62,000 bases of DNA from Mesostigma viride (lineage: Eukaryota > Streptophyta > Mesostigmatophyceae > Mesostigmatales > Mesostigmataceae), in assembly GCA_009746045.1 (NCBI GenBank), contig RPFO01000436.1, forward strand, positions 2,227,453 through 2,289,452. Reading direction: 5' to 3'. Under the pieces are notes generated by a model. That model made no database searches and was not told where the DNA came from. It saw only the letters and a list, made by a program, of their open reading frames with translations. This document shows positions 11,708-21,454 of the stretch, piece by piece (position 1 is the stretch's first letter; every line of letters starts with the position of its first letter). The translations under genes and the position numbers were made by a program.

Positions 11708-11796
11708 GGTGCTTTTTTGTCTGCTGCTGGTGTTGCTGCCGCCTCCACTTTCCATGGTTTTTCCGCGACAGCGCCCTCCAGGTTCTCCTTGAGCGC
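79..11796 (-). CDS. Intron-rich Ndc10/Crypton-type tyrosine recombinase-like protein (3' end off window)
   Basis: Exons read 5' to 3' on the minus strand: 11796-10869 (uncertain interior), 7197-6865, 6676-6437, 6264-6166, 5996-5898, 5729-5631, 5187-4843, 3977-3852, 3284-3094, 2172-2035, 1745-1592, 692-508, 240-79. Every junction from 10869 onward is GT-AG and stays in frame, giving 723 codons from 7197 to 79. The core resembles the NDC10_II/Crypton tyrosine-recombinase fold. It has a helical N-terminal region ending in PEIRALLIASKRR, then SGYPTREQEEKFFDYLL, FLRGDNTRRLRL (first catalytic Arg region), MKDGKTNKNG (beta-hairpin Lys), LLRCPVVMLSMCFYWRW, and KTTHGPRGLG with the HxxR box. The nucleophilic Tyr should follow in an exon left of position 79. 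An acidic/lysine-rich linker precedes the core. The role could be a Crypton transposase or a host gene derived from one. Twelve introns argue against a freshly mobile copy. The family call is from memory of conserved patterns. Confidence 0.72.
1592..2172 (-). CDS. Recombinase core exons with first catalytic-Arg region
   Basis: Two exons, 2172-2035 and 1745-1592, are joined in phase 2 so that AT|G restores a Met codon. Together they read ...GYAQFFAFQTMCMWLFQC then ATFLRGDNTRRLRLSQMF and end at MKDGKTNK before a GTAAGC donor. The helix-turn-R-G-x-N pattern followed by an aliphatic strand and G-K-T-N is the signature by which I recognise the Ndc10/Crypton group. The intron between them runs from 2034 to 1746. 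Confidence 0.75.
4843..5187 (-). CDS. Acidic/basic linker exon opening the recombinase core
   Basis: Phase 0 to phase 0 exon of 115 codons. The acceptor is a good pyrimidine tract ending CAG at 5188-5190 and the donor is GTATGT at 4842. It encodes an acidic stretch (EVILEDADSDVELEPEDEAE), two copies of a 13-residue EEGGLEGGPGRA-type repeat, a KGGKKKK basic patch that could serve as a nuclear localisation signal, and then the start of the folded helical region (LEDIFVELAKLVFVNKTDYAEA). The two internal 39-bp repeats are nearly identical, so repeat number may vary between strains. Confidence 0.75.
5610..6420. repeat. About 265-bp tandem repeat carrying the triplicated exon
   Basis: Three long units, starting near 5610, 5875 and 6140, include the exon, the AAGGAAAGGAAAGA tract and the intron segment with GCTAGCGCGCG. 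A partial fourth unit begins near 6410. Units differ by small indels and point changes. Confidence 0.85.
5631..6264 (-). CDS. Three tandem copies of a 99-bp symmetric Pro-rich exon
   Basis: Exons 6264-6166, 5996-5898 and 5729-5631 are each 33 codons (PTQPAA..K, then ARPPAPAQPSAPSRQPNAG), each phase 0-0 with a GTATGT donor. They repeat with their flanking intron sequence every 267-268 bp. Because each is symmetric, any number can be spliced in without shifting frame. The encoded segment is a flexible Pro/Ala/Ser linker. Confidence 0.65.
6437..6676 (-). CDS. Recombinase-gene exon with Pro/Ala-rich tail
   Basis: An 80-codon exon, phase 0 at both ends. The acceptor ends CAG at 6677-6679 and the donor is GTACGC at 6436. 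It starts LQGDIPESERRSAEARSFRV and ends in ARPPAPAQASAPSRQPNAH. The last ~25 residues and the following intron start are homologous to the triplicated exon just downstream, so this exon looks like the fourth and most diverged member of that array. Confidence 0.65.
6865..7197 (-). CDS. Gln-rich coiled-coil exon of the recombinase gene
   Basis: A 111-codon exon, phase 0 to phase 0. The acceptor ends CAG at 7198-7200 and the donor is GTACGT at 6864. It begins VQVPTHSGMAQVDEDPPRPE and continues into a Gln/Arg/Glu-rich helix (LRERHNQAVAKAVERQ and QMGRKRQQEQLLQQALWQ) with coiled-coil character. A near-identical copy lies at 8201-7894. Confidence 0.65.
7375..7893. repeat. 40-bp minisatellite array 1 (~13 units)
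   Basis: The unit is GCCGCCCCTTGCGTGCGCGG followed by TGTATGTACGTGTGTGTGCA, with variants at a handful of positions. Since 40 is not a multiple of 3 and the unit lacks stops, all frames of both strands stay open, which creates long spurious ORFs. The array lies inside an intron of the recombinase gene. Confidence 0.9.
7894..8201 (-). pseudogene. Duplicated copy of the Gln-rich exon, 3' end replaced by minisatellite
   Basis: It has the same acceptor and reading frame as the exon at 7197-6865, with a 15-bp insertion and a few substitutions. The last ~30 bp and the normal donor are missing: the sequence runs straight into the 40-bp repeat array at 7893. A GT within the array could act as a substitute donor, so it may be either an unused relic or an alternative exon. 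Confidence 0.6.
8379..10040. repeat. 40-bp minisatellite array 2 (~41 units)
   Basis: The same 40-bp unit as array 1. Higher-order structure is visible: blocks of several units recur (for example the sequence around 8640-8760 reappears around 8920-9040), showing expansion by multi-unit steps. Confidence 0.9.
10041..10316. repeat. AC-rich spacer interrupting the minisatellite
   Basis: About 90 bp of AT-rich unique sequence is followed by degenerate (AC)n with ACACACCAACAC-type motifs (10170-10315). No coding signal was seen. Confidence 0.7.
10317..10800. repeat. 40-bp minisatellite array 3 (~12 units)
   Basis: The same unit as arrays 1 and 2. It is followed by the short conserved junction copy at 10817-10849 that also borders arrays 1 and 2. 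Confidence 0.9.
10869..11796 (-). CDS. Triplet-repeat exon ending in a 2A-like motif
   Basis: The 3' end is well defined: frame ...WWKQLTNGWEKDLTADG, then DVEANPGP, then CSHKSGEDATAD, followed by a strong GTGAGC donor at 10868. It joins the next coding exon (7197) in phase 0. The body is about 630 bp of CAG-type triplets, read as Gln/His/Thr tracts in this frame. The 5' side is ambiguous. A clean acceptor at 11797-11799 opens a different frame (ALKENLEGAVAEKPWKVEAA, then Ala/Asp/Glu tracts) that hits a stop near 10886, before the donor. Either a further intron or a length change inside the triplet tract connects the two frames, or the gene starts elsewhere. Confidence 0.5.
10905..10928 (-). 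other. 2A-type ribosome-skipping motif (DVEANPGP)
   Basis: The eight codons read D-V-E-A-N-P-G-P, an exact fit to the 2A consensus D-V/I-E-x-N-P-G-P, preceded by DLTADG. In known 2A peptides the ribosome fails to join the last Gly and Pro, releasing the upstream chain and continuing with the downstream one. 2A sequences are known near the start of some non-LTR retrotransposon proteins and in some viruses. Here the motif would separate a Gln-rich leader from the recombinase. Its activity is inferred only. Confidence 0.55.
11077..11708. repeat. CTG/CAG triplet-repeat tract
   Basis: About 630 bp of CTG with blocks of TCG, TGG, TTC and a GGTGTT hexamer run (11521-11580). All blocks keep a 3-bp register, so each minus-strand frame gives long homopolymer-like peptides (Gln, Ser or Ala). 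Confidence 0.9.
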
Positions 11797-11859
11797 CTAA
11801 TATTAATAAATTGCCCACCCCATGGGCACAAATAAGCGTCTAGCCCGATGGGTTGGAGA

Positions 11860-12380
11860 GATAGCCCGATGGATGGAGAGATGTAGCGATGGAGGGATGG
11901 GGGGGTGGATAGGTGGACGAATGGGTGCGAGCTTTGGTGGTGGTGGAGAAAATGGAGGGTGGGAGACGTAGGCGTGTTCATGGATTGCTGGATTAAGGAA
12001 AGGGTGGAGGGAGGCACACACCACGGGAGTGGTGGATGGGCAGGGCAACGGATGGATGGAGGGTGGGATGAAAGTATGGATTCTTGAATGGCGGGGTGGA
12101 GGCATGCCTCAGAGGGAGGGAAGGTGTGTGGGCTGGAGGGAGGGATGGAGCGATGGAGGGATGGGGGGGTGGAGGGGTAGGCTTTTGGATACAAGCTTTG
12201 GTGGCGATGGAGGAAATTGAGGGTGGGAGACGTAGGCGTGTTCATGGATGGCTGGATGAAGGCAAGGGTGGAGGGAGGCACAAACCACGGGAGTGGTGGA
12301 TGGGCAGGGCGATGGATGGATGGAGGATGGGATGACGAAACGGAGTCTTTGGTGGCGGGGTGGAGGCATGCCTCCAAGGT
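11860..12380. repeat. Two ~250-bp GGATGG-rich tandem copies
   Basis: Copies at roughly 11880-12120 and 12140-12370 share GGTGGGAGACGTAGGCGTGT, CACGGGAGTGGTGGATGGGC and GGAGGCATGCCTC. The minus strand is open in two frames (Pro/Ser/His-rich), but composition and repetition suggest non-coding sequence. Confidence 0.8.
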
Positions 12381-13634
12381 AGGAAAGGTGGGAGTGGAAA
12401 ATGTTGGGATGGATCCAGTAAGGCCAGGAAGGGCGAATGGTTGCAAGATAGCAAAGTGGGAAACTGGGTGGGAAACTGGGATCGCCATGTGGATGCGGAA
12501 CTGGTAGAAGTCGGGGAGGGCAAGCTGGTGCCAGTTGGATCCGCCACCATAAATGCCTGCATGAAAGGGAGCATTCAAAGTGGTGCCGATAATTGTTCAG
12601 ACAAATGTGACCAGTCAAAGAATTCCTAGCTGGCTTTGGAGTGAAAAGAGCCACAATACTTTACTAGGTGGAGTGTGTGCCTGCCTGCCCTAAAAGTGGT
12701 AAGAAAGTAATTACTTGAATCTCTGATCGCAGTAACCAATGCACAGCTATGGTGCAAGCAAGCTAAAGCTTCACAATCCGAATACCAAGTGACTGGCACT
12801 GTACATGCATGAAGGAATTTTATTTTAAAAAGTGCATTGTGCCAAATTCTTAGGGCAGTGTTTTGGCCAAGGAAACCAGACATTCACGCCCCCACAACAC
12901 ACGCACATGTACAAAAGCGAGCAGAATAACGCTGCCATGGAAATGAGGCAAAACAAACTCTTCAACATGCAGTTACCCAAAGCGCACAGGCAGCAGGCAT
13001 CTAGGACAAGTAAGCGAGACGAGAGGAAGACGAGGTAAGTTAGACCTCTCTGGGTGTATGATGGCTCCACCCAGCCTTGACAAAATAAACCTATGCATTT
13101 CTGGATACGCAATTCTCTTCAAAAAAGGACTTCCAAACTCATTCCTCTCTCCCCCCCCCCGTCCAGCCCACCCTTTCCCAACATTACCCCATGCATACAA
13201 GCTACCAATCATGCTTCTCCAGTCCAATCCTACACACTTCGATTAATCAGGGTAAAATCTCATTCAGCCAGTTGTCCAGTCGAACCCAAACCAAGCCTAT
13301 GAAGGCAAACTAAACCGACCACAATCCTGTTCTTGATGAGTAGAATTTAAACTAAATTCACAAACAATCCCAGGCTGAATTGGAGCACCTCGGTCCTGGT
13401 TAACTTCAACACCCCAGCTTACCATGGCTGCTATGCATGCCAAATACTCAATTGCACACTCACACACTCCCCATCCCCATTTTGCTCCAGCTCTTAAGAT
13501 CCACACCCAGGCCATCCAGTTTTCAAGCATATCTCCAGAAAGAAGTCCTCACCAAATGGCGCCTGTCGCAAGCTCCCCACCGCCATGAAAGGAGACACTG
13601 ACCCCGTAGTGGCAGGTGTTGGTGCATCCTTTAC
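12381..13634. other. No gene recognised
   Basis: Mixed-composition sequence. Short minus-strand open stretches near 12.5-12.65 kb end at plausible splice signals but could not be connected in phase to any recognised protein. They could be further exons of the recombinase gene or nothing. Confidence 0.4.
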
Positions 13635-13772
13635 CGAGGCAAAGGCCAGCGAGGTGAACACGGTCAGGTGCGCTTTGTGGGAGAGAACGGCATCGGTGGC
13701 CTCGTCTTCAAGCATGGGTGAAAGGAGGCACTCCGCAAGGCAGCGGCTGGATGTGGCGCAGAAAGACATCAA
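13635..13772 (-). CDS. Candidate upstream exon (46 codons)
   Basis: Phase 0 to phase 0, acceptor CAG at 13773-13775, donor GTAAAG at 13634. It encodes a helical segment LMSFCATSSRCLAECLLSPM, then LEDEATDAVLSHKAHLTVFT. It would join in phase with the exon at 15026-14875 and with the acceptor at 11796, so all three may be 5' exons of the recombinase gene. Function not recognised. Confidence 0.4.
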
Positions 13773-13799
13773 CTGCACGTGGCAAGAAGAAAGGTAGCT

Positions 13800-14264
13800 A
13801 GGGCTTTAGATGGGTTATTTTATGGACCAGTTATGGGAAAACCCTTAACCAGATTGGAGTGGCAATTTACGGGGAGGAAAAGAGGGCGTCGGGACGAAGA
13901 TTTTCATGTTCTGGAAAGTTTGGAACAATCTATATTACTAATTTGGCAAGGTGGGGGGTATCTAGCAGTATCCAGGGCATCGCGACTACGCGGCCAATAA
14001 AAAAAAGCTGGGAATTACTGAACACCAATATGAAAGAAGCGGACCTACTAACCACCAAACCGCGCGAAGCGCCCAGCAGGCGAACAAGCTGCACTTCATC
14101 GCACAGGGAGCGCAGCGAGCACCGACCTGTTCAGCGGGCAGCTAGCGAAGCGAGCACCATACCGTTCAGTGGGCAGCGAGCAAAGTGACCACCGTATTGT
14201 TCCCCTCTCCGGAGCGCAGCGAAGTACCACGGACTACGAAATAGGTGCAGCGGGCTACTATACG
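13800..14264. other. No gene recognised; GCAGCGAGCACC-like degenerate repeats
   Basis: From about 14050 the sequence shows spaced GCGAAGCG and CAGCGAGCACC motifs that look like decayed relatives of the heptamer array that follows. Confidence 0.45.
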
Positions 14265-14440
14265 CGTAGCGGGCAGCGGGCAGCGGGCTGCGGGCAGGGC
14301 AGCGGGCAGCGGGCAGCGGGCAGCGGGCTACTATACGCGCAGCGGGCAGCGGGCAGCGGGCAGCGGGCAGCGGGCAGCGGGCAGCGGGCAGCGGGCAGCG
14401 GGCAGCGGGAAGCGAGCAGCGGGCAGCGGGCAGCGGGCAG
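14265..14440. repeat. GGGCAGC heptamer array
   Basis: About 20 tandem copies of GGGCAGC in two blocks, separated by a repeated GGGCTACTATACGCG element. Confidence 0.85.
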
Positions 14441-14874
14441 TCCCTCTACCGCTCAAAATGGCTCTCTACCGCCCAAAAGTGACCTTCTTTGACTGGGCGA
14501 AGCCAGCTGGTCCCACTAGTAGTGACTAAAGTCTACTTGTAAACATATTTCTACCTTTGTGCGTCCTGAATCAGCTTCCATGAAAAGCAATACGCGGTCG
14601 CCTCTACGATGCACTTCCATCCCCATTTACAGCCCCACTCTAACATAAGACCCGCTAAAGGGGTAGAAGGTGGCTGGTCAGCCACCACCGTTCCACAAGG
14701 TTTACAGATACAATGCTGCCCATCTTGCCAATCGCAACTAAGGTGCAGCAGCGTTAACGCCTACAAAATTGGCCATGTCGGCACTGGCCTTCATTACCCG
14801 CAAGGACAACACAGACCAAATGTCGGGTTGAACCCCATAAACATGGCATTATGCCGTGAACACTGCGTCCTTAC

Positions 14875-15026
14875 CGCATCATCTTCTGGTGTTTCTTGCT
14901 CGGTGTTCAGACACGGAGGCCGGGATGCATGTGGTACAGTGCCATTCTCCCCGCCAGCGGTAAGGGGGACAGGAAAGACGCTGTCGGGGAGCCTGCTGGT
15001 CGGGACCACGGTCGTGGCACCGTCAC
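14875..15026 (-). CDS. Candidate upstream exon (50 codons)
   Basis: Acceptor TGCAG at 15027-15031, phase 1 in, phase 0 out, donor GTAAGG at 14874. It encodes GDGATTVVPTSRLPDSVFPV and ends NTEQETPEDDA. The sharp splice signals favour a real exon. No family recognised. It may be a 5' exon of the recombinase gene. Confidence 0.4.
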
Positions 15027-15031
15027 CTGCA

Positions 15032-17270
15032 TGAAAATAACCAGGAATGGCGTGGCTGCCTCGGTCATGGATTAACGTTAAGTGTGCGCCGACGCATCTC
15101 AACGCAATTCAAAGGGAGCAAAACTTCATGACGTGAGGCTGCAGGTTGGTAAAGAGTGGAAGCATCGCTACTTGACGGAGATTAGTCGTGCCAAGGCTAT
15201 GTTGCTGCATCTGAGGGACGATCGTTAAGGAATCTGGGATATACTGCTAAAAAAACCGGCGCGATGGCTCATGATACGCCAGTGGACGTAGGAGGATCGA
15301 TGGCGTGTCTGCGTGAGGAGTCACATTATTTGTCACTGCAGACCACACGATCAGAAAGTTGAGCGTCTCCTACACAGATCATCCGGCAGCCATTGCGTTT
15401 CCTCTCACTAACATATTGCCATGATGCATGGTTCCACTGAGATGGTCAACCTAATGTTTTCAATAATGACCCCATCTTAATATCGGTTGCTTAACCCGTT
15501 TTTTTTTTTTTTTTCAATTAGAACGCGATATATCGCGATGTAAGCTTTTTTTAGAACGCGTATAGCACCTAAGGAATTTATTTTTTTCATGGTCATGTAT
15601 ATACTTTCCTGAAAGCCCATAAATCAATCTCTTTTTTAAGCTACTCAGACCTACAAAATGCTAATTCATTAGAGAGATACACTGGTTTGAATACAGGGGG
15701 GTCTGACCATGACCGCGATTTGTTGAACCTAGGTCACAAGTCATTTGCTTATTCACAAATGGTTCATGAAAAAAATCTGGCTTCTTGCATGAGCTATGGG
15801 CAACATATGCAGGCTTTGTGGAACAAAACTCAGGCCCATTGTGCCACTGGAGCTATTTTTCATTAGCATCACAAACACAACGCAGTACAACGCAGTGGGG
15901 AAAATGAGAGCCCTTCACAACATGACGCAACGACACGAGCCCCATAAACGGGGCCATAGTCAGCTTGGAGGGTCAAAACGTTGAAAATAGGTGTTGTATA
16001 AGTTATACAGCATCAAACATGCATCAAACATAATGACTGGATGACCTAATATGACTGAATCAGGCAGCCATAGCCAAAGCATCATCCACTCTCACAATGT
16101 GTTGAGCACGTGCCTTGTGGCAAGGGCGGTGCTGGGTATTCATTCCATAACGCGTGCAATTACTGAAAGAAAGAGCCACGTGTAATGCAAGGCTTGGATA
16201 CGTTGAGTGATCCATGAGCTAGCATGCAGGCAAAGATGACGGTGGAATGCATGCTAGAAAATGGTGGCCCGATGCTAACAACACATGATTATACACCATG
16301 ATTATGGGCACCTAGCTGATCTTATTGCACAATCAACGCAGTATAAACAATCAACATCCAATCCTCACGATATATGCACGGCTTGACGACGTACACAGCA
16401 CCTAATTACTGCACAACTGCAACCTGCTATGGCTGACATGCAAGCAACATCAGCTGTGTCGAGTAGGATGGCGGTCTTAGAGAGGTTGAGAAGAGGTCGG
16501 TAGAAATAAGTGGAAAACTGGCAGAAAATAGGTAGAAACATGATATACTTCCGCACGCACTATTGAGCAGGTGGCAGAGGCCATTTCCAGGAAAATACAG
16601 CATACCGTAGCAATAGCCACGGTCGCGCCTTACGCTATTTGCAGGCACCATCATGCCCGGAGCTACCCAATAAAAGTCTGCACAAATCTCGGTTTAGCCG
16701 ACAGTCCGGGCGTTCGGAATGAAAAAACATGTGTAAAGAAGTCGAAACACCATGGAAATACCAAGCATGGTGCCGCAGCAGACCCGAGTCTTGCCGTAAT
16801 AATATGTATGCCGGTTTTCAGGGTTTCCGCATGAAAGTTGGGTGAGAAACTGGGAAAAACTACGTTTCCATTGCCCCAGTACCTCAAAAACTAGGTAACG
16901 CATGTGCGGGTGTTGGCTAAGCATGGCTAACCAAGTAAGGTATCCGGTACGGACCTACACGATGTATCGCGTTGTAAGAAAAGACGGGTTAAAGCGATGG
17001 AGGAACTTACCGGCTAGGCCGCAATATTTAAGAGAATTGTCGGCTAGGCAGCAAGTTCCAAGCACCATGGCAAGCAAGAGGATAGCTGCCCGCCATCCCC
17101 CGCCAGGGTTCTGCATTTTTCTAAAACGGTGCTACTAAATCGGGCCAATTTTGTGGTTGTGGTAACGGGCCAAGTTTACAACAGCATGGCGGCCATTGTT
17201 TCCCGCTCAACCATCTATTGGGCGGGTAGCGTCGGCATTATCTCGCACCCTGCCACGTGGTATTAGACAG
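15032..17270. other. No gene recognised
   Basis: AT-richer sequence with poly-T (15500-15515) and a GCGATATATCGC palindrome near 15526-15537. No coherent coding exon found on either strand. Confidence 0.4.
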
Positions 17271-17463
17271 TTGTCAATTATGTACGTACGCTGTAGTCGA
17301 CAAGTGGAAGGGAGATCCAAACTTTTATTTCTCTAATTTGCCTTTTTTTCTTGCAAGAAGTATCTAAGTGCGGCGGAACCGCGGCGGCCTCTGGTCTTCC
17401 CGCGTTAGCCAAACACTCCTTTTCGCCAGCCTAAGCGTTTGGCTAAGCGGTGGCTAAGCGCGG
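17271..17463. repeat. ~200-bp direct repeat, left copy
   Basis: Matches 18913-19120 with a few substitutions and a short indel near the CTCTAATTTGCC/CTCAAATTCGCC region. Both start at AGTTGTCAATTATGTACGTA and end in GGCTAAGCGGTGGCTAAGCG. Confidence 0.85.
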
Positions 17464-17849
17464 GCATGGACGACACGAGATATGGGAGTGACAGAGACCA
17501 TGCATGACGCGCGTTAGAAATACATGGTCAGGGTAATTGTGATGATGATGGTGCCGAATTGATGTGGCACACAAGTGAAATGTGGCAGACATGCGGCGGG
17601 GCACGTGACAGGTGGCAGGCGTTGCCAAGGCCACACACACGTGGCTGACAAGTGACGGGTGAAGGCAATGGATGTCAGGTGCCATGATGGTGTTTGTTTG
17701 TTTGTTTGTTGGAAGGTGAAGCGATGTGAGATGAGGTGGAACAAGCAGAAGACCGGGCAAGCATCAATCGCAAATCACCGAGACGTTTTGCAAGACATGA
17801 TCGCCGCCAAAGAAAGAAATACATACTGCGTAGTATGTAGTAGATAGAT

Positions 17850-17998
<149 letters not shown>

Positions 17999-18284
17999 GC
18001 ACCGTGCTGGAATAATAGACTGGTAAAAGGTTTTTGTACGTCATAGGAATACGGACAAGCAACGATAGGTAGGCATAATAAACCTACGGGCAAGCCGCCC
18101 AGAGACAGCTGGATGGGCACGGCTCAAAGTGGGAGGGGTGAGGGACGGGTGGGGTAAGGGTAGCGGATAGTTCCAGGGCCGACGCAGCCAAAGCAACCAT
18201 TCGAAAGGCTGCTGACGTGCCTTATGAGACCTAGCGGGTGTTGAGACAAGGGAACTGAAACCGACGTGTAAAATACCTACGTAC

Positions 18285-18444
18285 CTAGGACGAGCTCACG
18301 CCGGCCCCTCGCCGCCTGATCCATCAGGAAAGGGCTGTTCATGCCGTCGAAGACGAACCTCTTGTTCCCGAGGACGAACCCGTTGCCCTGGACCCGGACA
18401 AAGGCCCCTGGGCCCGGCACTGCACCGGCTTCGGGGACATCCGC
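18285..18444 (-). CDS. Isolated exon resembling GH5 mannan endo-1,4-beta-mannosidase N-terminus
   Basis: Acceptor ends TAG at 18445-18447. Donor is GTACGT at 18284, phase 0 in and phase 1 out. The translation contains AFVRVQGNGFVLGNKRFVFD, then GMNSPFLMDQAARGRREL. This fits the opening strand and first helix of plant-type GH5 mannanases (F-V-x-x-x-G-x-x-F-V...N-G-x-N-S...M-D). The following exons, with the R-T-W-A-F and catalytic N-E-P motifs, could not be found on the lower-coordinate side, so this may be a gene fragment or a gene with very long introns. Confidence 0.5.
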
Positions 18445-18912
18445 CTACAAGGTAGAGCCCCAGATTTCCCGGTGAACGACAGCGAGAAATGGGTATGAAC
18501 GCAGTGAGACAGAGCACGGTAGATGAGAGGACTTAACAGGCAATAATTATAAACATGATGAACAAAAGGAAGGGCATTGTTACAAATTGCAGGTACTCCA
18601 AACAGGCGGGCAACGGAAATCGTACCTTCGCAGCAGCGACGCACACACAAAATGCAAAGAGGAGACTTATTCGAGTGCTTGGCCTCATGGTGACGCCTAA
18701 CGCATGGCGGGATCACACGGGTTGTAGCCTGTGAAAGAGCGGTTGGAATGAGTGCCCACGACCTAAAACCACGACCCAAAACCACGGAGTTGAGGTTATT
18801 CCCGCGCAGGTAATGCACGCCGTTGTATCCTTTTCTGCTGCTGTGGCATTGGAACGTAAGTGCGCAGGCCGCAGGGCAGCTTCCAGGTGGCACCATATTC
18901 ATTGGAGGCGAT

Positions 18913-19120
18913 AGTTGTCAATTATGTACGTACGCCGTAGTCGACAAGTGGAAGGGAGATCCAAACTTTTATTTGTTCTCAAATTCGCCTTTCGAACTTT
19001 TTGTTCTTGCGAGAAGTATCTAAGTGCGGCGGAACCGCGGCGGCCTCTGGTCTTCCCGCGTTAGCCAAACACTCCTTTTCGCCAGCCAAAGCGTTTGGCT
19101 AAGCGGTGGCTAAGCGCGGG
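18913..19120. repeat. ~200-bp direct repeat, right copy
   Basis: Second copy of the repeat at 17271-17463, in the same orientation. The pair encloses 1.45 kb with the GH5-like exon. I see no clear target-site duplication or LTR-type internal region, so the nature of the repeat is open. Confidence 0.85.
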
Positions 19121-20760
19121 CGCGACGTTGGCTAACCTTGGCTAACCACCTCAGACCGAAAAAGCTGCGTAAAGGATACGTTAACCGTCCCCTGTTATTC
19201 TTGATTATATACATTACATTAGAGTGACGTACACACGCGGTTGGTGGTCCGTTTAACGGTGTGTTTCCGTACTTGCCAACTGAACTTGCAAACTGACTGA
19301 CTGACTGCCTCCGTTACGACTAACAAGTGAACGACGAGTGAGCTACTATAGTTTTGTTCAGTTCATTGTGTCTATATGTACATAGCCGTTTATTCAAAAC
19401 CGTTGCGTGGATACCTTGATTCTGGGTTCGCTGATACTTGTTTCCCATTTTAAATCTCCCGTCCATAATTGGATACATGTAATGTAGGAGGATACCCACT
19501 TGCCCGAAATCCGCGTAACGGGTGGTTAATACTGCTGTAAGCGGAATTACAGACAAATCTGCGTAACGGGCTAACATTTTTGTCCTCGTTTTTCATGTAC
19601 TGGTTTTTGCACGCAGGACGCCATTCGCAACACCGCCTGACGGAGTCGGATGGACCGGACGTGCGTGAGGCTGCTGTTCACAGTCGTCAAGTTGGCAGAC
19701 ATTAATATCAACACGGTCACGAGAATTCGTCCAGAGAATAATTGATGCTTGTGACGTGCTCGACGGCTGCGATGACCGAGATGATGCGTGTAGTGCACAG
19801 CGTCCGAGACGTCGCGACACCCGTGGCTGTCCTGTTGATGCGAACGCACGGTGACGAGACGGAGCCCACTATTTAGGTGGATTACAAGTTAGAACGGCCC
19901 GCGCGGTTGCACTGTTTAATCGCGAACGTGGATTTTGCGGAGCCGACGGCCGTTGGGGATTGGAAATCTGATGATATCGGGGCTGCGCACGACATCGAGG
20001 AACTGGGGATCGACGTAGGTCTACAGGCTCACTTGTCCGTCAACATGTATGGCCTCGCTTGACTGTCATCATCTTGACATGTACATAACTAGTTCATATA
20101 CCATGCATTTGACACTGCCTGCACGTGGATTTTCCAGACATATATTGAGGGTAATTATAACTCGAAAGCACTACGTACGATTGAGACGTCCGGTCGTAGA
20201 GCAGATGCACTGGAGCTTTCTGATCTTCCAATTGATGGGTCTGTAATTATGTAAGATATTCAGATATCGCGATGACTCGAGCATCGATGCATGGAATGTA
20301 ATAATGTATTTCATTCAATTATACATCCAATTTAACTCCGCAATTGAGGGGCGCACATGTCCTTCAGCCCGAGACAACATTTCCCAAGTAATTTTCGATT
20401 AGTGATTTAGTGTGGGCCTTCCCTGGGGCTTTTTGCCTTGTAAGGGCGTAGTAACGCTTGGGACTTAGAATGTTGCATGAGGTAGGCAATTCTTTGCAAA
20501 AAATAACTCGGTAAGTCCGAATTTAAAAGGGCTAACAGGCAGGCAGGAGGAATTAAAAGTAGACAACTATTTCTGGACGCACGGCGGTCAAACGTCGTGT
20601 ATTGATATATGCACATCGATCCGGAGGTCGATATCGCAGCACAGGTGCCATGTCAGACTTAGTCTCATAGCTCGATCTGATTGATAGGTACGTACTAGAG
20701 TAATTAGTTCTTGCGTGCCATGCGCAGGGGTATTAAAAAAAATCAAATTAAATCATAACA
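19121..20760. other. No gene recognised
   Basis: AT-rich tracts alternate with GC-rich 19600-20060, where short ORFs on both strands match nothing I know. Confidence 0.4.
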
Positions 20761-20851
20761 TGACTCCCATGTTCCCCTCCCACTGAGGACTTATGCTCAC
20801 GTGATCGACGCAGTCACGTGTCTTTTAATTAATTAATTAATTAATTAATTA
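20760..20851 (+). mobile_element. Retroelement 3' end fragment with TTAA tail
   Basis: GTTCCCCTCCCACTGAGGAC followed by CACGTGATCGACGCAGTCACGTG, written here in part, then (TTAA)n. Near-identical ends occur at 54240-54300 and 54985-55015, supporting a dispersed element. Confidence 0.55.
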
Positions 20852-21362
20852 ATGACTCTGTTGGGAGATCATGTGCACGTATTCCTTGCTGGATGGATGG
20901 AGGTGGGGGAAGCCGCGAAACCGAGCTAATCTAACTCTAAGCTAATCTAATCTAGACAACCCTAGCTACTCTACTCAGCAAAGCGCCCCTTCCTCTTGGG
21001 GGGAGGGGGCTTGCCCACAGGGGTTGGCGTGTGAGCCTGGACAATCGTCTTCCACCTCTTCTTGTTCTGCATAGCAGTCCAAGCAAGAGAGAGGGAGTGA
21101 ATGCGGTGTTCAAACGGGGCTGGGATCACTAGGTCGGCGCCAGCCACTGCTGTGGATAGGTCATGGCATGTTTACCCATCTTTCTAGGAATTGCCTTGCA
21201 TGGGGCCAGGCCAGGTCAGGATATGCCGCCCCGGCTGGCCAAGCCGCTGGGGGCCGGCCAGACCGAGGTCGGTGTCTACCTGACTGGTGCGAGCAAGATG
21301 TCATACAAATGCTATCCTACGCTGTCTAAACTCGTCCGAAATGCGAGGCAGGGGTATGCCAC
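20824..21362 (-). mobile_element. Degenerate non-LTR retrotransposon 3' fragment
   Basis: On the minus strand the sequence runs from remnants of the reverse-transcriptase C-terminal region (homologous to 22091-22645) through a 3' untranslated part into a TTAATTAA tail at 20824-20851. Frameshifts prevent a continuous ORF. Confidence 0.6.
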
Positions 21363-21454
21363 CATCGCATTATAAAAATAATTACACAAAATTTGACAAA
21401 CATAGATGGTCTGATTAGATCGTCTCATTGATGGTGAACTTAGTTCATGGCTCC

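Noticed and set aside
18060-18233. Possible second GH5 exon beginning AFRMVALAASALELSA in phase with the 18285 donor
   Set aside because: The phase fits, but the expected R-T-W-A-F strand motif is missing, so similarity is too weak to call.
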